DNA of 64,000 nt from positions 62,001 through 126,000 of the forward strand of contig VRUL01000011.1 of assembly GCA_019456145.1 (NCBI GenBank), read 5' to 3'. Shown here in pieces: positions 44,405-53,197 of the stretch; positions within the stretch are counted from its first letter, which is position 1; each line of letters begins with the position of its first letter. The stretch is from Planctomycetota bacterium. Its GTDB lineage: Bacteria > Planctomycetota > Phycisphaerae > Sedimentisphaerales > Anaerobacaceae. A program made the position numbers and the translations under genes. Under the pieces are notes generated by a model that was not told where the DNA came from, searched no databases, and saw only the letters and a program-made list of their open reading frames with translations.

Positions 44405-47400
44405 TTATGAGCAGCCCATTGAGTTTCCGCAGTTGAAGCATTTGTAGCAGGTGCCGTTGCGGACCGTAATCGAGCCGCAAACATCACATGCCGGGGCGTC
44501 GCTACTGAAATGCGCGAATTGGGCGTTGAATTGCTCCAAAACCTTCACTTCAGAGAGCAATGGCCCAGACGCATCAGCAACGGTCGACCCAACAAGGGCC
44601 CCGATCAGATTGGCCGGGCTGGTAAGTCTGTCTGCCAAGGCCGGCGAGGATTGCCTGGTTACCTGTTCTGAGGCTGAAATATCCAGTTTTTGGCTAACAG
44701 CGGTTCCTGCTTTAATTTTGACGCTTGCCTTTGTCTCGGCAATCTTCTGTGCCAGGTCTTTGGTCTTTTCAACCAACTCTCTGGCGGTTGTTGTATTTTT
44801 GCTTACTTTCGGAGCCGGGCTTGCTGCCCTATTAGGGGTGTTCTGATCGGCGTAGCCAGGTATAAACTGACAGCCAAGCCAGCAGAAGATGTAATCAATC
44901 AGGCTTTTTGCAAACGGTATCTCCTTGTTCGATGTCATTCCTGAGGGCTCAAATCGAGCGTGACGGAACTTATCAACCAAGGTGATTAAAGGCACACCAT
45001 ACTGCAATGCCATTGAAGTACAGGTGCCTATAATATCCATAAGGCCACCGACGGTGCTGCCCTCCTTGGCCATAGTGATAAACAACTCACCAGGCTGACC
45101 ATCCACGTACAGCCCCACCGTCAGGTAACCTTCATGCCCTGCGACAGAGAATTTATGCGTTATACTTTGGCGTGTGTCCGGCAGGCGGCGCCTGAAGGGC
45201 CTTGCCTGGCTGGACACTTCTGAAGAAGCTGCGGCCTTTGTTTCCTTATGCTTTTTTGTAGAAACAGGCTGCAGTTGTTTGGACCCATCGCGATAGATTG
45301 CCACCGCCTTTAAACCGAGCTTCCATCCTTCGGTATAAGCTAAGTCAATTTCCTCAGTTGTAGTTTCCTTTGGCATATTGACCGTCTTGCTTATAGCACC
45401 GGAAATAAACGGCTGCACGGCAGCCATCATTTTCAGATGTGCCATATAATGAATGTGCCTCTTGCCGTTCCGTGGCTTAAAAGCACAATCAAAGATTGGC
45501 AAATGGTCGGGATTGAGCTTTTCGGCTCCCTCGATGGTTTCTTTTTCATCTATATAGTCGCAGATTGATTTGATATCGTCGGCGCTATAGCCAAGCCGAT
45601 CCAAAGCCATTGGCACGGTCTTGTTCACAAGTTTGAGCATACCACCGCCAGCTAATAATTTGTATTTGACTAATGCAATGTCGGGCTCAATGCCTGTAGT
45701 ATCACAATCCATCATAAAACCGATGGTTCCGGTTGGGGCAAGGACAGTTGTCTGAGCGTTACGGAAGCCAAGCCTGGAACCGACGTCAAAAGCCTCATCC
45801 CATGCGTCCTTGGCAGCATTGCGCAGATAGTCCTGACAATGAGATTCCGGAATATCATAAGCACGTTGGCGGTGCATATTTATAACCTTAAGCATCGCAT
45901 CTTTGTTCTTTTCAAATTCCTCAAAAGGCCCCATTAGCTGCGCCATTTCGGCACTTACGGCGTAAGCGGTTCCTGTCATTATAGCGGAGACTGCGGCAGC
46001 GAGCGCCCTTGCCTGGTCGGAATCATAAGGCAGTGCCTGGCCCATAACAGCAGAGCCGAGATTGGCGTAACCAAGGCCAAGCGGACGGAACAAATGGCTG
46101 TTTTTGGTAATTGATTTGTCCGGATAGCTTCCGTTATCAACAAGAATCTCCTGAGCGATAATGAAAAGCCGAATCGCCTTCTTAAAGCCGACAACATCAA
46201 AAGAGCCGTCGTCTTTTTGAAACTTCATAAGATTCAGCGAAGCTAAATTGCAGGCTGAATCATCGATGAACATATATTCACTGCAGGGATTCGAGGCGTT
46301 GATCGGGCCGGAGTTCGGGCAGGTGTGCCAGCGGTTGATTGTGCTGTCATATTGCAGTCCCGGATCGCCGCAGAGCCTGGTACCTTCGGCAATCAACTGC
46401 ATTAACTCGCGTGCCGAATGCTCCTGCATTTTCTCGCCCGTTGTTACAGCATAGGTAGCCCACATGTCATCTTTTTCCACGGCCTGCATAAACTCATCGT
46501 TTACACGCACAGAAAAATTGGAATTTTGAAACATCACGCTGTTGTACGCTTCATTGTTGTAATCACCAGTGTATCCGGCCTCGATAAGCACCCTTGCCTT
46601 TTTTTCCTCCTCACTCTTGCAGGTAATGAATTCTTTAATATCAGGATGCCTGACCTTGAGTGACTGCATTTTTGCCGCCCTGCGGGTTTTCCCGCCTGAT
46701 TTAATCACTGCCGCTATCTGGTCATAGACCCTCATAAAGCTCAAAGGACCCGACGGTTTGCCCCCGCCGGAGAGTTTCTCTTTACTGCTTCGCAGGGTTG
46801 AAAGGTCTGTGCCGGTTCCCGAACCGTGCTTGAAGAGCATTGCCTCGCTTACCGCCAGCCTCATTATATCCTGCATCGAGTCCTTAACCGACTGGATAAA
46901 GCAGGCTGACGCCTGTGGATACTCATAGCTGCTTTCACATGCAACGGCTTCTTTGCGCTGCTGGTCCCAATGGAAATTGTGTTTGCTGCCTGTAATACCA
47001 TAGACATCGAAAAGGCCCGCATTGAACCACACAGGTGAATTAAACGCCCCGTACTGATTCACACACAACCAGGTTAGCTCGTTGTAGAAAACCTCAGCGT
47101 CCTGGTCAGTGGCGAAGTAACCATCTTTTTTGCCATGGTCAGCGATCATTTTACAAACACGGTGGACAAGCTGCTTTACCGAATGCTCCCGCAGGTCCGT
47201 TCCGACATCACCGTAGAAGTATTTGCTTCCTACTACCTTTATCGCCAATTGGCTCCATGAGACCGGGACTTCAATGTTGTCTTGCTCAAAGATAGCTTGC
47301 CCGCTATCGTCGTTGATCTTGACCGAACGGGTCTCCCATTCGAGCTGCTCAAAGGGATGCACGCCCGGGGTAGAAAAGAAACTCTCTATCCCCAAACCCT

Positions 47401-47482
47401 TTGATTCGGCCGTGTCCGGAACGGTTTTGGGCACAGTTTGCTCACTCTTAAATGGGTTTTCAGGCTCGAAATTATAGGACAT
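44405..47482 (-). CDS. nrdJ: adenosylcobalamin-dependent ribonucleoside-diphosphate reductase
   Basis: A 1025-residue class II ribonucleotide reductase. It has FNSPVWFNAGL, the first active-site Cys region ACFIQSVKDS, GSGTGTDLSTLRS, NPCSEYMFID and LAPTGTIGFMMDCDTTGIEP. The tail carries CDVCGSITVRNGTCYKCFNC, a zinc-binding and redox-active type C-terminus. It makes dNDPs with B12 and needs no oxygen, which suits an anaerobe or micro-aerophile. GGGAGG before ATG 47482 sets the start. I saw no cobalamin riboswitch upstream. Confidence 0.95.
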   Translation of the reverse strand: MSYNFEPENPFKSEQTVPKTVPDTAESKGLGIESFFSTPGVHPFEQLEWETRSVKINDDSGQAIFEQDNIEVPVSWSQLAIKVVGSKYFYGDVGTDLREHSVKQLVHRVCKMIADHGKKDGYFATDQDAEVFYNELTWLCVNQYGAFNSPVWFNAGLFDVYGITGSKHNFHWDQQRKEAVACESSYEYPQASACFIQSVKDSMQDIMRLAVSEAMLFKHGSGTGTDLSTLRSSKEKLSGGGKPSGPLSFMRVYDQIAAVIKSGGKTRRAAKMQSLKVRHPDIKEFITCKSEEEKKARVLIEAGYTGDYNNEAYNSVMFQNSNFSVRVNDEFMQAVEKDDMWATYAVTTGEKMQEHSARELMQLIAEGTRLCGDPGLQYDSTINRWHTCPNSGPINASNPCSEYMFIDDSACNLASLNLMKFQKDDGSFDVVGFKKAIRLFIIAQEILVDNGSYPDKSITKNSHLFRPLGLGYANLGSAVMGQALPYDSDQARALAAAVSAIMTGTAYAVSAEMAQLMGPFEEFEKNKDAMLKVINMHRQRAYDIPESHCQDYLRNAAKDAWDEAFDVGSRLGFRNAQTTVLAPTGTIGFMMDCDTTGIEPDIALVKYKLLAGGGMLKLVNKTVPMALDRLGYSADDIKSICDYIDEKETIEGAEKLNPDHLPIFDCAFKPRNGKRHIHYMAHLKMMAAVQPFISGAISKTVNMPKETTTEEIDLAYTEGWKLGLKAVAIYRDGSKQLQPVSTKKHKETKAAASSEVSSQARPFRRRLPDTRQSITHKFSVAGHEGYLTVGLYVDGQPGELFITMAKEGSTVGGLMDIIGTCTSMALQYGVPLITLVDKFRHARFEPSGMTSNKEIPFAKSLIDYIFCWLGCQFIPGYADQNTPNRAASPAPKVSKNTTTARELVEKTKDLAQKIAETKASVKIKAGTAVSQKLDISASEQVTRQSSPALADRLTSPANLIGALVGSTVADASGPLLSEVKVLEQFNAQFAHFSSDAPACDVCGSITVRNGTCYKCFNCGNSMGCS

Positions 47483-47738
47483 TTAGACGCCTCCCTGCGA
47501 CTCACAAAACCACAATATATAGTAAAATTGCCCAAGGTACATCAATATATAGTCGGAAAGAACAAGCTCTAAACTTAATTGCGAATTGAGTACGTGTAAA
47601 GATAAAATTCAGAATTTTTTGGGCAAAATTGTTCGCTCTGTTGTTAGTCCTTGTAATAGTTGAACCTACGAGAGAAAATTTTTTTTATAGAGCAGCAAAC
47701 TGTTTTTGATAATTTCACATTGATGTTAACATAGTAAT

Positions 47739-49082
47739 ATGCCGGCTAAAAAAGGTGACAAATTCAAGGCGATTCGAGAGAAGATAAAGAGCTTTCCTAC
47801 GGGCCCGGGGCTTTACTTTATGAAAGGCCGAGCCGATAAGGTCCTTTATATCGGTAAGGCCAAAAATCTCCGCGCCAGAGCCGGGAGCTATTTTCAGCAA
47901 GGCAGCGACCTGGCCGTGGCACGCGGGCCGAAAATCACCGAAATGATAAGCAAAGTCAAAACCGTCGACTTTCTCACAACCGAAACAGAAGTTAACGCAA
48001 TGCTTGCCGAGGCCCGTCTTATTAAAGATATTCGCCCGCCTTACAATACAGACCTCTTCGATGACAAAACCTTTCCTTATCTGGAAATTACCACAGGAGA
48101 GGATTTTCCTGGCGTCTATATCACTCGAAAACCCAGGCCAACCGGCAGCAGACTATTCGGGCCCTTCGCAGGTGCAAAGGACCTGCGGGCCGTTATGGTA
48201 ATATTGCAAAAAATATTCAAGTTCCGAACCTGCACGCTAAATATCAAGGAAGCAGACCCAAAGCGTAAATTCTTTCGTCCCTGCCTTTTATACAGCATAA
48301 AGCAGTGCACCGCCCCCTGTGGAGCAAAAATCGGCAAAAGCGAATACAAAAAAATCATTACAGACCTCATAAAATTCCTGCGCTCCAAGCGTTCAACCAT
48401 CCTGCGTCAATTGAAAAAGCAAATGGCCGAGGCCGCCAAGAGTTTCGAATACGAGAAAGCTGCGATGTTTCGCGACCGTATCCGACTGATTGACCGGCTT
48501 GACCGTCGAGGCACGCCGGACGAAGATGTCCAGCCGGAAGTCTTCGCCGCCGACCCGGCCGAAGCCCTCGTACAACTACGAAAATTACTGCAAACACCCG
48601 ATCCGGTCCGGATTATTGAGGGCATCGATGTTGCCAATATCGGCGGGGCCGAAGCTGTCGGTTCGCTGGTCAAGTTCATTGACGGCAAACCATTTAAAAG
48701 CGGCTATCGGCGATTCAAAATCAAAACGGTTAGAGGTATCGATGACTATGCAATGATTGCCGAAGTGGTCAAACGCAGGTACAAATATGCACTGAAAGGC
48801 GAAGAGCTGTGGCCGGACCTTGTTTTAATCGACGGTGGTCTGGGCCATCTGCACGCTGCTGAAGAGGCTTTGAGGCAAATGAACGCCCCGACTGTGAAAA
48901 TCGCCTCAATTGCCAAGAAACAAGAGCAGATTTTCCTGCAAGGAAGCTCTAAACCGTTGAAATTGCCCGCCAATTCGCCCGTCCGAAAACTGCTGCAATA
49001 TGTCAGGGATGAAGCCCACCGCTTCGCCCAGCACTACTACCACATCCTGCGAACCAAGAAACTGCTGAACAAGAAATCCTGA
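47739..49082 (+). CDS. uvrC: excinuclease ABC subunit C, short form
   Basis: A 447-residue UvrC. It has a GIY-YIG nuclease domain (GPGLYFMKGRADKVLYIGKA), a Cys cluster region, a UVR UvrB-binding motif (EYEKAAMFRDRIRLID) and the RNase H-like 5'-incision domain (IEGIDVANIGG, LVLIDGGLGH). It ends in HYYHILRTKK without the C-terminal HhH2 region of the usual 600-residue protein. Its last 70 bp are duplicated at 49651-49720 beyond a toxin-antitoxin pair, so the present C-terminus may have been replaced on insertion. Confidence 0.92.
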   Translation: MPAKKGDKFKAIREKIKSFPTGPGLYFMKGRADKVLYIGKAKNLRARAGSYFQQGSDLAVARGPKITEMISKVKTVDFLTTETEVNAMLAEARLIKDIRPPYNTDLFDDKTFPYLEITTGEDFPGVYITRKPRPTGSRLFGPFAGAKDLRAVMVILQKIFKFRTCTLNIKEADPKRKFFRPCLLYSIKQCTAPCGAKIGKSEYKKIITDLIKFLRSKRSTILRQLKKQMAEAAKSFEYEKAAMFRDRIRLIDRLDRRGTPDEDVQPEVFAADPAEALVQLRKLLQTPDPVRIIEGIDVANIGGAEAVGSLVKFIDGKPFKSGYRRFKIKTVRGIDDYAMIAEVVKRRYKYALKGEELWPDLVLIDGGLGHLHAAEEALRQMNAPTVKIASIAKKQEQIFLQGSSKPLKLPANSPVRKLLQYVRDEAHRFAQHYYHILRTKKLLNKKS

Positions 49083-49100
49083 AAATATATTCACAGCACC

Positions 49101-49145
49101 TTGACATCAAGATGCTCTAATGCTATAATGTTATAATGTTATAAT
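49101..49145 (+). promoter_or_regulatory. consensus sigma70 promoter with three tandem -10 boxes
   Basis: TTGACA (49101-49106), 17 bp, TATAAT (49124-49129): a perfect consensus. TATAAT recurs at 49132 and 49140 as an 8-bp tandem repeat. It drives the antitoxin gene 12 bp further on. The tandem repeats may also be the binding site of the RHH antitoxin, which is inference. Confidence 0.75.
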
Positions 49146-49156
49146 GAGGTTGTAAG

Positions 49157-49390
49157 ATGAAGACTAATACAAAGAGAACCACAGTTTACCTGGATTCTGA
49201 GCTGCATCGTGCTTTGCGCATAAAGGCAGCAGAAACAGAACATTCGATGTCAGAATTGGTCGAAGAGGCGATTAAACTCTCTTTGGCGGAGGATTCCATT
49301 GATTTGGCGGCTTTCAAGCAGCGCAAAGATGAACCGAGTCTGGCGTTTGAGGATGTTTTGAAGAAGCTCAGAAAGAATGGCAAAATATAA
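49157..49390 (+). CDS. ribbon-helix-helix antitoxin
   Basis: A 77-residue protein starting KRTTVYLDSELHRALRIKAA, a CopG/Arc-type RHH DNA-binding motif, followed by SMSELVEEAIKLSL and a charged C-terminal tail that would wrap the toxin. It overlaps the toxin gene by 14 bp. It has the strong tandem -10 promoter just upstream. It is a type II antitoxin of a RelE/ParE-type module. Confidence 0.87.
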   Translation: MKTNTKRTTVYLDSELHRALRIKAAETEHSMSELVEEAIKLSLAEDSIDLAAFKQRKDEPSLAFEDVLKKLRKNGKI

Positions 49391-49637
49391 AATAACTATA
49401 AAAAACTCTGCTGCAAAAGAGCTGGCAGAGATCCCAAAGAAAGACCTGCCGAAAATCGTCAAACACATTCAATCACTCGCCCAAAATCCAAGACCTCACG
49501 GCTCGCAGAAGCTTTCGCGTAAAGAAGAATATCGTGTTAGACAGGGAAATTACAGAATAGTCTATTCTGTCGACGATAAAGTTTTGACAGTAGATGTAGT
49601 CCAAATCGGCCACAGGCGAGAAGTCTATCGCCCCTAA
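49377..49637 (+). CDS. RelE/ParE-family toxin
   Basis: An 86-residue protein with YKITIKNSAAKELAEIPKKD, KLSRKEEYRVRQGNYRIVYSV and VVQIGHRREVYR, the standard RelE-superfamily layout, including the basic RxRxGxYRxxY core and the C-terminal GHRxxxY. It is an mRNA interferase or gyrase poison by family. It is translated from an ATG inside the antitoxin 3' end. The pair lies between two copies of the uvrC 3' end. Confidence 0.9.
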   Translation: MAKYKITIKNSAAKELAEIPKKDLPKIVKHIQSLAQNPRPHGSQKLSRKEEYRVRQGNYRIVYSVDDKVLTVDVVQIGHRREVYRP

Positions 49638-49650
49638 CTGACCGACCCCT

Positions 49651-49752
49651 GTCCGAAAACTGCTGCAATATGTCAGGGACGAAGCCCACCGCTTCGCCCA
49701 GCACTACCACCACATCCTGAGAAGCAAAAAAATGATAGGCAAAAATCATTAG
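49651..49752 (+). pseudogene. second copy of the uvrC 3' end
   Basis: In frame this reads PVRKLLQYVRDEAHRFAQHY, then HHILRSKKMIGKNH and TAG. 49651-49720 matches 48981-49050 exactly 670 bp earlier with three to four differences, mostly synonymous. It is a displaced or imported tail of uvrC, not a gene on its own. Confidence 0.85.
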
Positions 49753-49927
49753 CTGATTTTTACCTATCATCCTGAGTCAATGCCGAGGTATCTCGATAGC
49801 ATTTTTTTTAACACCGCACCCAAACCGCATAATATAAGTCAACCGTTGTTTTTGCGGGGCTGACAGCGCTGGGGCACAGGTGCCAGTACAATTGCCGCTC
49901 ACACAGCATAGGCAGATATAGCACGGG
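49753..49927. other. short intergenic stretch
   Basis: No ORF was supported. AGCATTTTTTTT near 49800 follows a weak dyad around GAGGTATCTCG and may end transcription of the toxin-antitoxin operon. Confidence 0.35.
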
Positions 49928-50146
49928 TCAAGACGACTTTGCGATCGACTTTACTTTAGCCGGGTCTACAACCATCTCTAAATGCCCGCAGTCATAACAC
50001 ATGATATTCTCAACAGGAACTCCCGTCGTGAGTAGGGTTACCAATTTAGCATGCTTGGGACGAGAATAGATCTTACCGGTGGATTGAAATTCACCATCTT
50101 CAAGATTTGTGCCACCACACCTTAAACACGTCTTTTTTTCACTCAT
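49928..50146 (-). CDS. small zinc-ribbon protein
   Basis: A 72-residue protein with TCLRCGGTNLEDGEF and MCYDCGHLEMVV, two CxxC pairs that form a zinc ribbon. AAAGG precedes the ATG. It is similar to short nucleic-acid-binding or regulatory zinc-ribbon proteins; no role can be assigned. Confidence 0.7.
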   Translation of the reverse strand: MSEKKTCLRCGGTNLEDGEFQSTGKIYSRPKHAKLVTLLTTGVPVENIMCYDCGHLEMVVDPAKVKSIAKSS

Positions 50147-50585
50147 AATAGAACCTTTCTCTTGAAATTTTCGATAAAAATTCTACACCGTTATGCTGGT
50201 ATACTCCGCTGTTTCCCGTTGATTGCACATCTGAACTTAGCTTCGGTCTTTTTCGAATGTCGTTTTATTACATCTGCCTTATGTTGCCATACAAGGCCTG
50301 AAAGGGCAAAATCAAAGCTGTAAAAAATTGTTTTCGGACCAAGCTGGTGTCTTTCGGTGCTATACAAAAGGGGGAAGGAAAAGAGATCTGTCGCCCATAT
50401 ACAATTATCGTCCTTTGTACCGGCCCTGGGTATGGAGCACTTCTATAAAAGCCAGCATATTTCACGGTGTTTTCAAGACCGTTTAGAATGTGTATGATAG
50501 GGCTGTGCCCAATCCCATTCGGCATGAAAACCGCGGGCAAGTAACGGACCTATGACCAAAAGCCCTTGTAACATAATTTTACCTG
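50147..50585. other. intergenic region with a decayed uroD-like fragment
   Basis: About 440 bp with no functional gene. It contains the UroD-family relic at 50396-50470 (listed separately). A 90-codon minus-strand frame at 50268-50540 runs out of frame with that relic and is not believed. Confidence 0.55.
50411..50470 (-). pseudogene. 3' relic of a UroD-family gene
   Basis: On the minus strand, one frame gives NMLAFIEVLHTQGRYKGR-stop, with an in-frame stop just before it. The intact gene at 53198-54214 ends NMLAFIEVLHTQSRYEGR. Nucleotides match at about nine in ten positions over 75 bp, including 15 bp after the stop. The rest of the gene is gone. Confidence 0.75.
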
Positions 50586-51452
50586 CTATTTCATCGCATC
50601 AGCGATGACTTGTTTTATCTCCTCTCGCATCTCAGCATTTCTCCTGATAGTTTCGTCTTTATAAAAGCAAACCGCAATCACTCCTCTGTATGGGTTATCA
50701 AATTCAGGAGAGCCCAGTTTTTCTTTCCAATAATTGTATTGGACCCAGATACTTCCTCTTCGATAGTTGCCATAGGCAGCGATCTGGGGAATTACCTGGT
50801 GTTTATGAGGATACTTTGAGATAAATCTATCCCAACCAACCCGTTTCATAATTTGTTGCATTTCCTCGTCTGACTTATCTAAGGGCGGATAGCAGTCGAA
50901 AAGCAAGAGGTCGTGAGTTTTATCCGAAAAGGCATTCGCCCAACCAGGATACCGATTATTCGGGAAATCGTTCGCTTCGGTCATATCGAACATTTCCATT
51001 ACGGGATGATTCTGTTTATCCGCGTCATACTTTCTTACTGTTGTGTAAAATCGTATTCTTTCGTGCATTGGTGGATTAGTTATGTCCGGCTCGTGCCCTA
51101 ATTGGTCGCACCAATAACCTCCGCAAACAGGTCTATCTTTCCACTCCTGCACCTTTCGTTTTATCTGGTGCTCTGTCGGATAACCGCGTTCTCCTCTAAT
51201 CATGACAAAAACCTTCATTCCAAGGCTTTCAACCTTATCGTAATCAGGCCAGCCAAAACGATTTCCATAGAAGTGAGTTCCGCCCAGTTGTTTCCACATC
51301 TGCTCACAACCCGGAAGACAGGTGCCTAATATCGCCATCTTTCTTATTTTCGCAGGCGATTTAGCCACCTCCTCTTTCCCCAACAAAAACCGCACGAGTC
51401 CAACTATTGCTACAATACCAATCACAAAGCCGATAATCCTTTTCCTGTTCAT
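50586..51452 (-). CDS. membrane-anchored or secreted protein, possible TIM-barrel glycosidase
   Basis: A 288-residue protein. The N-terminal helix IIGFVIGIVAIVGLVRFLLG is an uncleaved anchor or signal. The mature part (KMAILGTCLPGCEQMWKQLG, VFVMIRGERGYP, CGGYWCDQLGHEPDI, DLLLFDCYP) has the rhythm of a beta/alpha barrel with acidic strand ends, but I recognise no named family. ATG 51452 is chosen over GTG 51461. It is next to a secreted hydrolase on the same strand, so both may handle a polymer outside the cytoplasm. Confidence 0.6.
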   Translation of the reverse strand: MNRKRIIGFVIGIVAIVGLVRFLLGKEEVAKSPAKIRKMAILGTCLPGCEQMWKQLGGTHFYGNRFGWPDYDKVESLGMKVFVMIRGERGYPTEHQIKRKVQEWKDRPVCGGYWCDQLGHEPDITNPPMHERIRFYTTVRKYDADKQNHPVMEMFDMTEANDFPNNRYPGWANAFSDKTHDLLLFDCYPPLDKSDEEMQQIMKRVGWDRFISKYPHKHQVIPQIAAYGNYRRGSIWVQYNYWKEKLGSPEFDNPYRGVIAVCFYKDETIRRNAEMREEIKQVIADAMK

Positions 51453-51569
51453 TTCTTTCACTTTCCAAAAATGTTAGTCTTCAGCCATTGATATACAACA
51501 GAGACTACAACAGCAAAATTTATTTTTGTCAAATTTTTTAGATTTAGGTTAAGCGGGAATCGTGCTGCT

Positions 51570-53042
51570 TCAGGGTTCGTAAATGTACAGCACAAGCTTG
51601 TCACCGGCTGTGGTTCCACCAGGGGGTGAGAAGGCCCCGTTTGCCGGTGCGTCAAATTCGGCGCCGACGAACTCGCCAGTGGAGCCGGCCTCCGGTTTGA
51701 ACCACCTCGCCTTGAATGGCCCTGCCTGCAGGTTCATGACCGTCCCGGAGCCCACGCCTGTGGAAAAATACACAATGTAATGGTGGCCTGGATTGGCCAA
51801 AACCCAGTTGTTGCTTCCTGAGGCCAGGGAGTCATTCACAGACATGGTCCAAAAAGGCGGGGCAACTGTCTTTAGAAATTTCACAAGAGATTCGGCAGCC
51901 CTGACCAAAGGAGTGTAGAAATTGATAGGAGGGCCTTTTTCCTCGGGAATTGTCCAGTCATACCAAAGGTAGTGAACACCTGTTACGAACGAGAACCACA
52001 GGCGGTGCCTCAGGTCATCCGCGGTCGGCTTATTATGTGTCTGCCCGTAGTTGAAATCCTCAGTGAAAATTACCGGCTTTCCGTACTGCCGGCTTTGAAG
52101 AACGCCGCCCTGATGGCAGCCACCTTCAGGGGCGTCGCGCTTGTGTTGCCTGTGGTGACCTATGATCGTGTATTCCGGGGATTTAAGGTCGATGCACGGC
52201 CTCGTATCCTGATTCACAACTATCAGATTCTTCGGTCGGCCTACTGCGACAAGCTTGCCTTTTACATAATTTGCCCAGTACTCAAGCCATTCTCCATTGC
52301 CTGCCTCCCAGTTGATCTCGTAAAGCACATTGCCAAGGTCTATTGTTTCTTTGAGAAGCGCATTAATATATCTTTTGCACTTCTCATTCTCTGGGTCATA
52401 AGGAAGGTAGTCTGCGTTGGAGAGTTGCAGGTTTAGAATCACGTATATCTTACGCGCCTTTGCCTCTTTGCAGAACCTGCGAACACGCCACTTAAAGTAA
52501 TTGGCGTCAGGATGCATCAAGTCCGGATCAGCCTTTGAGTGCAAGTAGTTGAAGTTGACCTGGCTTTCCGTCTCCAGTTTGCCGGGTTCGTAGCGCCTAT
52601 TGGCATCGGTGCGTTTCCAGGGAAAGGGATAGGGATTGTAATGCTTATACGGGGAACCCTTAGGGGCATCCAGGCTGAAAGGAATCGCTGCTGCGCGCAA
52701 GGCGGTCATGCCGTGGGTAGCCATGGCATCAAGGTAATTGGACCACAAAAACCCGTTGGCGCAAGGATGGGTTACGGGATTGCTTGCGCGAGAGCCGTTA
52801 GGATCGAATTCCTTGCCGGGATCTCCCCAGAAGTTTGAGAAAGGAGATGAGTCATAGACACCCACCAAGTACGGATATTTCCCGTTGTCCTCAAACCACT
52901 TGTCGCTGCCGGGTTTTATTCGAATGTCTTTGGGGGTAACAGGCCAGTTGCCGGCGTGCACGTGGGGCCGGGCTGCGAAGAGCAGAATCCCAGCCAAAAG
53001 AAAGCAAACTAAACTTTGGCCCATATTCTCACGGGTATTCAT
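51570..53042 (-). CDS. secreted glycoside-hydrolase-like protein with C-terminal beta domain
   Basis: A 490-residue protein with a signal peptide (SLVCFLLAGILLFAARPHVH). The barrel contains YLVGVYDSSPFSNFW, ILNLQLSNADYLPYDP, NVLYEINWEAGNGEW (likely acid/base Glu) and KPVIFTEDFNYG (likely nucleophile Glu), as in clan GH-A enzymes. A C-terminal sandwich with NNWVLANPGHHYIVYFSTG resembles putative collagen-binding domains of DUF4038/DUF5060-type proteins. The substrate is unknown. ATG 53042 is preferred; ATG 53024 is possible; the frame is open to 53117. Confidence 0.72.
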   Translation of the reverse strand: MNTRENMGQSLVCFLLAGILLFAARPHVHAGNWPVTPKDIRIKPGSDKWFEDNGKYPYLVGVYDSSPFSNFWGDPGKEFDPNGSRASNPVTHPCANGFLWSNYLDAMATHGMTALRAAAIPFSLDAPKGSPYKHYNPYPFPWKRTDANRRYEPGKLETESQVNFNYLHSKADPDLMHPDANYFKWRVRRFCKEAKARKIYVILNLQLSNADYLPYDPENEKCKRYINALLKETIDLGNVLYEINWEAGNGEWLEYWANYVKGKLVAVGRPKNLIVVNQDTRPCIDLKSPEYTIIGHHRQHKRDAPEGGCHQGGVLQSRQYGKPVIFTEDFNYGQTHNKPTADDLRHRLWFSFVTGVHYLWYDWTIPEEKGPPINFYTPLVRAAESLVKFLKTVAPPFWTMSVNDSLASGSNNWVLANPGHHYIVYFSTGVGSGTVMNLQAGPFKARWFKPEAGSTGEFVGAEFDAPANGAFSPPGGTTAGDKLVLYIYEP

Positions 53043-53197
53043 AATCTGACATTTCCCATTTAACTTCAAGGGTGCTCCTGCACGCTTTGACACTCTTTTT
53101 GAAGCACTCCTGTACAATTCAAGCCCTACAACACCAGACTATCAAAATCCTGTTCATTTGTCACGAACTACTTGGGAAGTCCGAGACCAATACACAA

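Noticed and set aside
47483..47738. Possible cobalamin riboswitch upstream of nrdJ
   Set aside because: I could not find the B12-box or the expected paired elements.
50268..50540. 90-codon minus-strand ORF
   Set aside because: It runs through the uroD relic in the wrong frame.
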